Positions 21,468 through 33,636 of a DNA stretch of 64,000 bases are shown here, one piece after another. The stretch is from contig NC_084898.1 of the NCBI RefSeq assembly GCF_958979055.1, positions 4,246,001-4,310,000 of the forward strand, given 5' to 3'. Both the position numbers and the translations under genes were made by a program. The first letter of the stretch is position 1, and every line of letters begins with the position of its first letter. The notes beneath the pieces were generated by a model. It made no database searches. It saw nothing but the letters and a program-made list of their open reading frames with translations, and was not told the DNA's origin. This DNA comes from Alnus glutinosa (Eukaryota; Streptophyta; Magnoliopsida; Fagales; Betulaceae).

Positions 21468-23940
21468 ATGACGAAGAGGTAATTTCTTCTTTAACAAGAA
21501 TGTTTTAATATGAGCCCTTTCTTTGTTCTTGCGTTTATTTCAAACTTTTTTCTTCAGGATTGCAGTTGTTACGGGGGCCAACAAAGGGATAGGATTTGAA
21601 ATATGTAAGCAGCTTGCTTCAAATGGCGTCAAGGTTATATTAACTGCTAGAGATGAGAAGAGGGGCAATGAAGCTGTTGAAAAACTCAATGCTGCTGGAT
21701 ACTCCGATGTGATTTTTCATCAACTCGATGTTGGGGACAAGGCTAGCGTTTCTTCTTTTGCAAATTTCATCAAAACCCAGTTTGGGAAGCTTGACATATT
21801 GGTACGTAATCCAACTCTCTTTGCTACTTGTGATCGGTTGTAATTCATTGTCTGTATTACAAAAAAATATATCTACTGTCTGAACACCTACTTACCCACC
21901 AACCCACTCATTATTAGCTGCCTGTATTGCACGTCCCGATCGATCCCTGGTAGAATGCTTATATAGATACCTTTCTAATCACTCCTTACTTTTGAATTTT
22001 GATGAAATCATGTAATCGTTTTCAATGAACAGTTTTCAATGAACATAGAGTCATTTGCTTGACCATTAGTGGTGGTAGTTGAGTGGCTTCAAAGAAATTT
22101 TCAAAGTAGTTGAGGATGTATTAGAATGAGAGTTCGACTCTCGAAATAGAAATTTTCAATTCTATTAGTATTAGGATTTGAGAAAGCACATGCGATTCTC
22201 ACCATCTAGGCCCCTCATGTATGGCTCCCAGTAGATAAATGCTACTATGGTTACAATAATATAGAATAACCACAGTTGGTCTCCCCATCCCACCTTTCCT
22301 GAATAGAGGAGAACAAAAAAAAAAAAAAAAAAAAGCCCAATTGCTTGGTGAAAAATAAAGATCAACTTAACTAGATGAAGTCTGGTTCTTATCCTCTCTT
22401 TTAGTACTCTGATATATTGAAATTGTTTTAAATTGTAGATAAACAATGCAGGGATTGCTGGTGTCATAATGAACGCAGAAGATCGAGAGGGCATAAAACA
22501 AGGGTGTGAGAAAGTAAGTTTCTCAATGTAATAAGATCTCTACCAGCGTTTTAAATTGAGAGCATATAGTTTAATGTTTTCTTTCCCACATTGTAGGAAA
22601 GAAAGTCTCATAAATGAAATAAAAAAAAAATGAAAGGATTAAAATTCTTGGAATACAGTTTATTAAATTGATATATGTATTTCGAGCACGTAATTCTCAT
22701 ATACATTTTCACATGCACTAAGAACAAAGTAATTTTAAAAGTCACACTAATGTCCCCCCAAGAATGATGTGGCTTTTAAAATTACCACTTGATCAAAATT
22801 CAAAGTAATCAATCACAAGATCAATGGTGCTTTTAAAAGTCACATCATTCTTGGACGGACATAAGAGTGACAAAAGAATGACTTCTAACATTACTCCTAA
22901 GAACAGATGTAACATGCATGCTTGGTTAATTTTATTAAAAATGCGTGTGATTCTCATATGCTATAAGGACAAAAATCGATGTTACTTTAAATTGAGTTGC
23001 TCTGAAAGAATACTTTGTCCAAAATTGTATTCAAATGATTTTAAACACACACATATATATATATATATGCTACATCATTTACCACTGCACACAATGATAC
23101 AGGTTATAAGTGGAAATCCTGAATCCTTGGAGACCGTTTTTAAGCAAACTTCAGAAACTGCCTCGGATTGTATAAGAACAAATTATTATGGGACGAAGCA
23201 AATGAGCAAAGAACTAGTTCCACTTCTTCAATTATCCAATTCAGCAAGAATAATAAATGTCTCTGCCTCCTTAGGACAGCTAAAGGTACAATATTATTAT
23301 ATCGTTTGGTAGTGCGTTTTTTAAAAATTGTGGGGCGTTTTCAAATCGTGGCCAATGATGTGCATTTTAACAAACACGCTATTTTAAAAGCTAACTACAT
23401 TTTTTTAAAGACCAAACCTCGATTTTACCAAATGCTTAACTGCATTTTAAAATCGTACATTTTGAAATCGTAAATCGAAATAATGGACTCTATATGTCAA
23501 AAAGTAGACACTTTTAGTTATGTCATAGATGCTAATAAGTAATAACAATGGAATTTCAGCATATCCCAAATGAGAATGCAAGGAAGGAGCTAGGAGATGT
23601 AGATGGCCTCACAGAAGAGAAAGTGGACATGGTGGTGGAAGGGTTCTTAGAAGATGTGAAGGAGAATTTGATACAAGTCAAAGGCTGGCCTGCAAATTTT
23701 TCTGCTTATACCGTCTCCAAGGCTGCTTTGAATGCTTATGTAAGGATTCTTGCTAAGAAGTATCCCAACATTGCCATTAACTCAATTTGTCCCGGCTATG
23801 TCAAGACGGATCTTAATTACAACAATGGGGTCTTGACTCTTGAAGAAGGAGCAAAAGGTCCTGTCAAGCTGGCTTTGATGCCTGACGGTGGACCTTCCGG
23901 CCTATTCTTTGATCATAAGACAGAAGTCCAAACGTTTTAA
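21468..23940 (+). CDS. SDR-4: complete SDR, 297 aa, catalytic Ser replaced by Ala
   Basis: Five exons with GT..AG borders: 21468-21478, 21558-21801, 22439-22513, 23103-23285, 23560-23940; 894 nt, 297 residues. TGANKGIG is at residues 9-16, NNAG at 87-90, NYYG is present, and the catalytic pair lies in YTVSK (Tyr 221, Lys 225). The Ser motif reads NVSAS (codons TCT GCC TCC near 23263) where SDR-1 and SDR-3 read NVSSS and NVSSG, so the residue aligned to the catalytic Ser (165) is Ala. In classical SDRs this Ser positions the carbonyl and its replacement usually destroys activity; a neighbouring Ser might partly substitute. Exons 1-2 lie in the 19213-21801 duplication, while exons 3-5 are most like SDR-1, so the gene looks mosaic. 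It may be a dead or neofunctionalised enzyme with an intact frame. Confidence 0.9.
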
Positions 23941-25100
23941 TTGATAACTGGTGCAATATATACAATATAGTTGCTCATTTTCATGTCACATTTGTAGTAA
24001 TTTCTTTGGTTCTTGCAATTGTTTTACTTTTCGATCACTTGCATTGAATAAAAGTTTCCTATGTTACCTGTTGAGAAAGGGATCAAGAAATTATTTATTT
24101 TATGTTCTAGATTAGATTTTACAGATGTATCGGAATCTCCTATATTTAGTTGCTCAAGTTGCACACAATTTAGACAGCCTCACAAAGAAGGGGTTGCAGG
24201 GCTCACTTATCTAGGGCAACCCAGTATACGAAGATCAGTTGCCTAAGATAGGTGGGCCCTACAGCTTCGTTTTCTTGGAGTTACCCGAAGCTAATTGCAA
24301 ATTAAAGATCTTAATCCTTTTTTATATCTAGTGGTGTATATGTTGTCATGCTATTTAAAATTTTTAAATGGCTTGACTCCATGTAGACCACTAAATTCAA
24401 CAAAATAGAATTTAGAGTATGAAATTGTTCATTTTCATTTCACTTGAAAAGCCTATCCTTGACTTTCAGAATTTGATTCATTTTCAATAGCCATGAGATG
24501 ATCATCTTAGGGTGATCTTTTTGTCCACGGATACTCCTATTACATTTGTTGTCTTAAATGATGAGAACCAACTATGTAGCATCTACATCGAGAATTTATG
24601 TATTGTATACATCATTAGCCTGATCCTTTGTAGGAACTACCCGTAATAACAAACTTGCAAAATGAATCTATTTATCATAAAGAGATTTATTGTTCCTAAC
24701 CCTACTTCACCTTAATTGTTAAAAGTTATGTCTTGGTTCGATTGGGTGATAAGGGGCATTTCCGATTTTATCTAATCTATCAGAAATCTATTGCAGCATC
24801 ACAAACTTTTTTGTTTTAATGCCGGAATGCTAATTATGTTATGAAAGAATACAAAAATAATAATAAAAATAAAAAATAAAAAAACTTTGGGATTGCTGAA
24901 TAAAAGACTAAATAAATATATAAATATAAAGCAATGGAGCTGGCCATCATAGTATTTTTTAACTACTCCAAAATAAAAGGAATGATGGTTATTGGATTAT
25001 TTACCAATCAAAAGATGAAAACCATAGAATCATTTGACTTTATATATATAAAATGTGAATACTAAAAAATTATCCTATTATTGAACTATTCTTTTCCTTT
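23941..25100. other. SDR-4 3' flank, no gene
   Basis: Matches the SDR-1 flank to about 24475, then carries about 540 bp not found there (to about 25010) of AT-rich unassigned sequence. No coding sequence is seen. Confidence 0.5.
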
Positions 25101-25430
25101 GGTCCGTGTCGAACTTACCATCTTGTTCAACTTAAGGGTGTTGAATGTCCTCCCTATTAAACTTAAAGAGTCAAGCACACTACTCTGCTAAACTAGTGCT
25201 CAATTGATTAACCCCATACAAACTGGGCTTAAAGAATGTAACACCCTGCTCAACCTCTTAGGCTCCGTTGATTAATTAACCTCATGCAGCTTGGACTTGT
25301 CAAGCTTAACAACCCGCTTAACCTTAGGCATCAAAGCTTAACCCCATTCGAATTGGGCATGTCGAGCGTATCATTCCCACTCAATCTTGGGCTTCGAATG
25401 CATAATCCCTATTCAAAATGAGTTCATGTC
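25100..25430. repeat. Degenerate tandem repeat, period 60-64 bp, second array
   Basis: Copy of 2698-3025 with the same GCTCAAC / TTGGGCTT / AAGCGTAACA-type units; it is shorter at the right end by about one unit. Confidence 0.7.
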
Positions 25431-25633
25431 AATGTTTCAAATTGAGGGCATAATCCTAGAATTTTAAGCAGTTGCAAGATAAAGCATTAAATTAAGTGGA
25501 AAGGTAGACCCTAATTTAATATATAGTTCATTGTAGAAAAGGAAGTTTCATAAAATCAAAAAGTAAAATAGTCTTCAAATGATTTAAACATATACGCTAC
25601 GTACATCATTAACCAAGGCATGCCATGATAAAG

Positions 25634-26750
25634 ATTGCAGGTGCAAATGCTGGATCCTTGAAGAAATTTTTGAAGCAAATTAAACTATGAAACTGCAGCA
25701 AATTGTCTAAGAACAAATTATTATGGGATCAAGCTAGTGAGCAAAGAACTTATTCCACTTCTTCAATTATCCAATTCAGCTAGAATAATAAATGTCTCCT
25801 CCTCCTTGGGACAGCTAAAGGTACAATATTATTAATCCAAAAGTAGCCTCATTTAGTTATGTCACAGACACCTACCATTGGAAAAGGCAAGAATCCTCCA
25901 CAATCACAGGGTTAATCAAATCAACTTGTGACATTTCAAAACACTTGGGAACTTATGGTCATTTTCTGATGATATAGAGTGCATCATAGGTCTGTTTGTG
26001 TTTGCGATTTGAAAACGAGATTTTTAAAAACATAGTTAAGCGTTTAGTATAATCGCAGTTTAAAGTTTAAAATCATTCATTTTTTAAAAATGCAACATTT
26101 ACCTATGATTTCAAAATACAGATTTTTCTACGTTTTCAAATCGCAATTTTTTAAAACGCAATCTCAAATGATACATTTTCTGCAATTTGGTGTGGAGTCA
26201 CACTTTTGGTTTTCAAAATCGTAATGCCAAACGTACTCTTAGTTGCAAGAACCGTCATCTGCGGGTTGTGATTTGTGCTTTGACAATTGCAGTGATTTGT
26301 GCTTTGACAAAAACCGTCATATGCACTACATTTTTGGTGCTAGAAATTGTTTAGACCAAGTTATAAAGATTAAATTTTCAAATGTCTGTGTTCCAGGTTA
26401 TTTCAAATGAGAATGCAAGGAAGGAGCTAGGAAATGCAGATGGCCTCACAGAAGAGAAAGTGGACAAGGTGGTGGAAGGGTTCTTAAAAGATGTGAAGGA
26501 GAATTTGATAGAAGAGAAGGGGTGGCCTACAGTCTTTTCTGCTTATATTGTCTCAAAGGCAGCTCTTAAGAAATATGCCAACATTGCCATTAACTCAGCT
26601 AATCCTAGCTATATCAATACAAAAATGAATGGAAACACTGGGGTCTTGACTGTTGAAGAAGGAGCTAAAGGCCTTGTCATGTTGGCTTTGACGCCTGAAG
26701 GTGGACCTTCCGGCCTCTTCTGTGATGAGATGGAAGTTTCAAGCTTTTAA
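25634..26750 (+). pseudogene. SDR-5: 5'-truncated SDR pseudogene
   Basis: Like SDR-2 it has only exons 4 and 5. Exon 4 (25634-25820) is 187 nt instead of 183 and hits TGA at CAAATTAAACTATGA. Exon 5 (26397-26750) keeps an open frame ([12 protein letters not shown] ... EVSSF, stop 26748-26750) but lacks eight codons just after YIVSKAAL, next to the catalytic Lys, and reads NPSYINTK where the intact genes read HPGFVKTD. It has no exons 1-3 and no promoter. It is the sister copy of SDR-2 without the retroelement insertions, so it shows the empty sites. Confidence 0.88.
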
Positions 26751-26919
26751 CTCATAATTAGTGCAATACAAATATACAATGCAGTTGCTCATTGTGTATG
26801 TCGAATGTTTTGTAGGAATTTCCTTACTTCTTGCACTACTTGGTTTATTTTTTAGTTGCATTGAATAGAAGCTTCCCATGTTATATGCTGTGAAAGTTCC
26901 TTTTAGCTTTGACTGTTTG

Positions 26920-27520
26920 TGTAACAGTGCTGAAACTGTTATGGAAAATTTGAGAGGGAAATGTGAAAGATTGAGAGAGTGAAGCAGAAGAAGAAAAGTA
27001 GATTCAATTGATTTGGCAGTTCGAGGAGCCAAGAAACCTCCAATATCCAATCTGTATACAACAAACTGAACTGAATGAGTTCATCTACCCTTGCAATTCC
27101 TATTTATCCACTCCCAAACTCCTGCCTAACAATAGAACAATAACAGAAAAACTGAATATACATCAGTTATTAAAACGACAACGTTTACAAGGGAAAAACA
27201 AGAGTAAACTATAAAACGCAACACTTAGCTACACCAGCTGTACAAAGGTTGCTGAGAAATGATCCCTACACTCATTTCTCACAACAGCTCCACAACAAGC
27301 TGACGTGGCTGGTAATATTTTATTATTTTTTTACAAAAAGAAAACAAAACAAAACAAAAAAAATAATAAAATATTACCAGCCACGTCAGCTTGTTGTGGA
27401 GCTGTTGTGAGAAATGAGTGTAGGGATCATTTCTCAAGGTTGCTAATGCTTATTCAACAAGCTCCACACGTGGCATCAGTTCCTTCCTCCAGCTGTCATC
27501 AATACCCGGGCTTTTTACAG
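26920..27520. mobile_element. Solo LTR with nested MITE
   Basis: TGTAACAGTG ... TTTTTACA, flanked by the 5-bp duplication GTTTG (26915-26919 and 27521-27525). The SDR-2 flank (about 9891-9905) reads through the empty site. It is 601 bp including the MITE at 27254-27435 and its 9-bp duplication. No internal retrotransposon sequence is present, so it is a recombination remnant. Confidence 0.85.
27254..27435. mobile_element. Perfect foldback MITE with 9-bp target duplication (Mutator-type)
   Basis: 182 bp: two arms of 79 bp that are exact reverse complements (27254-27332 and 27357-27435) around a 24-bp loop. The target duplication is AAGGTTGCT (27245-27253 and 27436-27444); a 9-bp duplication is typical of Mutator-like elements. 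Arm identity is complete, so it is recent or converted. There is no coding capacity. Confidence 0.92.
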
Positions 27521-27573
27521 TTTGTAAATTTGTACTGTTTACATCAGATTCCCCTTTCTTATTATTAGGCACT

Positions 27574-28851
<1,278 letters not shown>

Positions 28852-29231
28852 TGTTAGAAAAACAAAGGGAAGACAGAAAACAGAGAAGAACACAAGTAAA
28901 CTCAAGAGCTACATCTTTACTGATTCTCAATACATTCTTCGGTTACAAAATGAATAATATATAGAGATGTAAAGGGAACAATATCCCATAAAACATGGAA
29001 TGAAATATGCTGGAAACATGGAGTGCGTGAATCAAAAGAGTTGGGCTACTGTCAGGCGTGAAGCATGAAGCTGTTGTCTTGTGTCAGCTTGGAACATGGG
29101 TTAGAGCTGCTCAGCTTGAGACGATCTAGGCTGCATGTAGAGTGGAGTGAATCTTGGATTGAGGGCTGCTGTAGGCTTATTTTCATGCCTGTCTTGAGAG
29201 TCCTTTGCAGAGGATATCTTATCCTCTAACA
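28852..29231 (-). mobile_element. Solo LTR, 380 bp
   Basis: TGTTAGAAAA ... TCCTCTAACA with 6-bp terminal inverted repeats (TGTTAG/CTAACA), flanked by AAGGC at 28847-28851 and 29232-29236. No internal region is present. The orientation is judged from the terminator-like T-rich end on the minus strand and is tentative. Confidence 0.85.
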
Positions 29232-29364
29232 AAGGCCACTGTTTTCTTGCTGACCAAAGCAGAAATAGCAAAAGAAGATCCCGCCCACCAGCACACCACC
29301 AACAGAGTAGCCCGTACCAGTGAAATCTGCAACCTCAAACCAAACTAAAAGAGGAGTGCGGATT

Positions 29365-30470
29365 TCAACGGAAGACTAAGGTATGGTTGAGATGCTTAAA
29401 CTGCCCATTAGCCACCAGGCTTGAATGAACTTTCCATCTAATACAATCCATAAGAGATTCTTCGGTTTTGAGTGAGGAATTATGCAGAAGAGCATTCCTC
29501 TGTTTCCAAATATTATACACAATAGATCCCAAACACAGCCTCCTCAAATTTGCTCTGGTACCTCTTCCCCTTAAATCCTTCAAACCCAAAGCTTCAATAG
29601 CTTCCCAATCCAAAGGAGCATTTGGAATGGAACACTCGGACATGATATTTGTCCAGATTCAACTACTGAAGCTACACCTAAAGAAAAGGTGTTCTCGATT
29701 CTCTTGGGCACCACGACATAATAAACACAAAGTGCATCCAGTATAACCCTATCCACACATTCTCTCCTTAGTGACCAATGCATTCCGGAAAACAAGCCAC
29801 AAAAAAAAAAAAAAAAAAAAAAAAAAAAGGAAAAAAAAAAAAAAGAATGCTTAGGGATAGAGGATGGAAACCAGACCAATTTCCACCATCTTATAGCCGG
29901 GTGCACCTCTCTAAGCTTGTCCCAAGCATCAGCACATGTATATTGTCCATGTTTAGCATTCCAAACAGCTAAATCAGTATCTCCAAGTTCAACCTCAAAG
30001 AGCTTGCTTTGAATTACAACCAAAGCATCAAAACGAGCAGGAGCCCAATTCCACTCTCCATTTTTGATAGCAACTTCAAGTTTAGACCACAAAGGAAAAC
30101 CTGAATCATGAACAATACGGTGGCCAAAGGTTTCCAAAAGATACCCTACAGGGTGCCAATGACCAAACCATAAAAATACCTTAGAACCATTGCCAACTTT
30201 AAAGCTAATAAAACGTTTGGCTATATCACGAAGCTTTAGGAGTTTTTCCAACTCCATGAACAAGAGTTTGGGATAAATATTTTCCACAAATATCTACCCT
30301 TAAGCCTGTTTGCATTAATCCAAGCAACCCATAAGGATTCAGCCTTCGTGAATAAGTTTCAGATATGATTGAGCATAGAGGCTTTATTCCATACTTCAAT
30401 TCTTTTAATCCCCTCCTTCCTTTTTAGGAACACAAAGCTTACTCCAAGCCACCTTTCTTTCTTTTTCATT
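29365..30470 (-). pseudogene. LINE 3' end relic (RT C-terminal and zinc-binding region)
   Basis: The minus strand reads the C-terminal part of a plant non-LTR retrotransposon polyprotein: VAWSKLCVPKKEGG near 30450, FKVGNGSKVFLWFGHWHP at about 30190, WWKLVWFPSSIPKHSF at about 29880, then NIWKQRNALLHN at about 29500. Frames change and a poly-T run (minus strand; 29802-29844 on plus) has expanded in the zinc-binding region. No intact catalytic RT part is present. Confidence 0.82.
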
Positions 30471-31324
30471 ATTGTTTGCCTGTGGTTGTGGAGATTTCGC
30501 AACTGTATGTTCTATTCTCCTTAATGATGCTATACCATGTTGTCCAGTTCCAAGATGTCATGTTGTTTTTTTTTTATATAGATCAAGATGATCATGTTGT
30601 TGATATTGATACCAATGTGCTCACGAACTGGGTCAGGCGGATCCAATCCACCATTCTGGAAAGTATCAAATTTCACCGCAACGAGTTTACGTATATTTGC
30701 AATCATTTTATTTATATTGAATGAACGATGATTATAGTATTTACTATTTAATATTTAGCATGGAATATTAAATGGCCAAATATTGGATTAAAAAAAAAAT
30801 TGAAAAGATTCAATAATATATGAAAATCGGTTATCCGATTAATAACCAATTTTCAATAACCGGATAACCAGCGGTTGATAAAAACCACAACCGGTTACGG
30901 TTATTGAAATAAGAATAATTGAGTACCCCAGTTACGGTTGCAGTTATGACCAAATAAATGTAACCGCAACCAATTGTACACCCTAGTATCCATTATCCAT
31001 TATTCACTATCCGAATATGCGATGCGAATAGCAAAAATTACTATACGCATTTGCGGATTTGGATAGCGGCTTTAGGGTATGCATGTGTGGTTTATAACCG
31101 CATCCGCATAACCTTTATATATAATATATGTTAAACTAATCAAAACCTACCATGTCCGGCTCATTAAAAAATATTAAAAAATTAAAAAACTTAAAACTTA
31201 AAGATTATAAAAACATTTGCCTTAAGCCAACTTGATTTTGTTTGGGTTGAATTATGCAGAAGCTAGTTTGAGAATGGAACACCCAGGCTAAACAGGGCAC
31301 CTATACTTGCGTGAAGGTTGTAGC
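30471..31324. other. Spacer with hAT-like element fragment
   Basis: No gene. From about 30820 to 31160 the sequence matches the inside of the TAGGGGTG-ended family (GGATAGCGGCTTTAGGGTAT, as at 10069). Confidence 0.5.
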
Positions 31325-31886
31325 TAGGGGTGTATTTGTGGGCGGATATTAACCGTTCACATCCGCTTTCCGCAACTATCTATTATTTACTATCTACTAT
31401 CCGCACATGCGGTTAGCAAAAACCATTATCCGCATGTACAGATATGGATATAATATATATTTTATATTTAATAATTTCACCAAAATGACATTGTTTTGGA
31501 TTAGGTATAAATTTATGATTACATTAGTTTGATCACCTATGTTGCTTTCTCATGTAAAACTTGTGCAAAAAGGCAAAAATAATGTGAAATCAATATATTT
31601 TTAAAAGATTAAGGCTTAAAAAAATTTAAGTAAGCTCAAAATACTAAAAACCGGCCAAAATTATTTTCAAAATCTTTTAAAATAGGCTACAATAGATACT
31701 CAAATAGGGCCCAAAAAACTAAAATATGCTCAAAAGGCTTATTAATTAATATGCGGATATCGAATAATAACTGCATTTAATAATCACATGTATGCGATTA
31801 GTAAAAACATTATGCAGATGCAGATATCTAAAAATAATATTCTACTGCGAATATTACAAATAATCGCATGCACATATACACCCCTA
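31325..31886. mobile_element. TAGGGGTG-ended hAT-like element, copy 4
   Basis: Starts TAGGGGTGTATTTGTG and ends CACATATACACCCCTA (inverted). The inside has GGATATTAACCG and GCGGTTAG words. No 8-bp target duplication was found. Confidence 0.6.
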
Positions 31887-32419
31887 ATTTGCATCATAAG
31901 ATTTTCTATCATTTATTCTCAACCCAACAACCCCATAGATATGACAAATCAAAATCTTAAAACAAACCCCAATTCTATTTAGCAAGAACCCCAACGAGAG
32001 AAACAAATATATGGTTAAGTCATTATTCCATACACCAAGATCATGTAAATACAGTAATAGACACCATTTTACTTCTTCCCTTTCCCACATTGAATAAAAA
32101 ATAAAAATAAAAATAAAAACACCATTTACTTCTCTGGAAGCATAATCAACCACTAAAAATGCACGTCCCAACTAACAAATTAAAATATAGAGTTTTGAGG
32201 ATCAAAAATAGGAATACGAAGTAGGCACAACTTCATGTGTTCAAACTCTCTACGACTGTAAACTCCCCAGCACCAACAAACAGACAAGCGGATCCTCCAA
32301 TTCTGCAACAAGAATCAAGCAAAGACAAACAAGATATCACCACTCAGAAAATGTGAAAATTAGGTGTACAAGAATTGTGTGAACAGAATCAGGCAATCCA
32401 TACAATGATGGGTTGATCA
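31887..32419. other. Spacer downstream of the eEF1B pseudogene
   Basis: No reading frame of note. The part next to 32420 would be the 3' untranslated region of the eEF1B gene on the minus strand. Confidence 0.4.
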
Positions 32420-33446
32420 CTACGCAACCCAACAGTTGTTCTTACATATTTTGTTGAAGGCCACGATGTCACAGCTCTGGACATACTCATTAATTGGTTC
32501 AACTGTAAGATGTTCCTCAATGAGACTGTCAACAGATACCAAGTCATCCACAATAGTAAGCATTATCTGCAATTTCTTGATACCATACCCAACTGCTACT
32601 AGTTTAGCTGTGACAATCATTAAATTAATGTCAGAATCAGAAACACAGAATATGATGTCAAGATAACAAAAGATTAACATAAGACAAGAGAAATGAGAAA
32701 GGAACTGTCATAAATTAACAAAAAACATGGTCTGATAATGGAAAACGACATTTTTATCAACACTAAATGGTTGGTGGTAAATCCAGCCAAAAAGAGAATT
32801 TCTATGAAAATGGAGTAAAGACAAAAGCCTTAAGGTTTGATTCCTAAAGTTCAAAAGTAATAACAAGCAGAATCAAGATGAAAAACATACATGCTCCCCA
32901 AAACAACCCTTCCATCTGAACACTTCTCACTGCTTCCTCAAGCTTTTTCATGTCAGTTTCATCATCCCATGGCTTCACATCCAAAAGAAATAATGACTTG
33001 CCAGCTGATAAAGGTAGTTAAAAAAAATTAGTCTTGTGAATACCAGAGGGAAGGAAGACAGGAGGAAGACAATAGAACATATTTAAAAGCAACTCTAGCC
33101 ACATAAACATAAGCCAAGAAACTGACATTCTTTCTTTTTAGTAGATGCCTTAATTGCAGCAGCACGTTCTTCCGCAGCCTTCTTCTCCTCTTCAGTCTCT
33201 TCGCCAAAAAGGTCCACATCATCATCATCATTCATCATCATCATCATCCTCAGCAGCTGTGGCCTACAAGCATTATATTTGATCTAGTATGAGATTAAAC
33301 TATCTTAAAGAAATCACTAAAAATGAAAAGAAAACGACAGCAAGCACTGGTAGTCATGACTTGTCAACTAACAACACCCAGATTGACCACAAGAAAGCAT
33401 CCAGTAGCAGGATAAACATCACGTCCAATTGACCCACAGTAGGGTA

Positions 33447-33629
33447 TGTCAATTGGATTCAATGCCTCTCATCGTGAGGGTTTCTTGTATTATATAGAAA
33501 ATAAAAAATAATTACAAAGCTGAATTTCCGCAATTACAAGATACTATTAAACCAAATAAGGTAATTCTAGAAATCCTAATAAGGAAATTATAATTACAAA
33601 ATATATACGTTATATGCTAGCTGTTAACA
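33447..33629 (-). repeat. Copia-2 3' LTR
   Basis: 183 bp; on the plus strand it begins TGTCAATTGG and ends GTTAACA. Four differences from the partner LTR. Confidence 0.93.
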
Positions 33630-33636
33630 TCCCCCC

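Larger units (their letters stand above)
19213..21801. repeat. Segmental duplication copy B (partner 9485-12043)
   Basis: Begins inside a truncated copia-1 LTR (19213-19285) carrying the 3' LTR variants, then repeats the SDR-2 tail, the TAGGGGTG-ended element and the promoter plus exons 1-2 of an SDR gene. It therefore arose after the copia-1 insertion. Confidence 0.88.

Noticed and set aside
27305-27568. Frame crossing 27.3-27.6 kb
   Set aside because: Starts inside the MITE arm and loop; no family.
32420-33263. eEF1B as a working gene
   Set aside because: The N-terminal exons and promoter are missing and the Asp tract has a frameshift.
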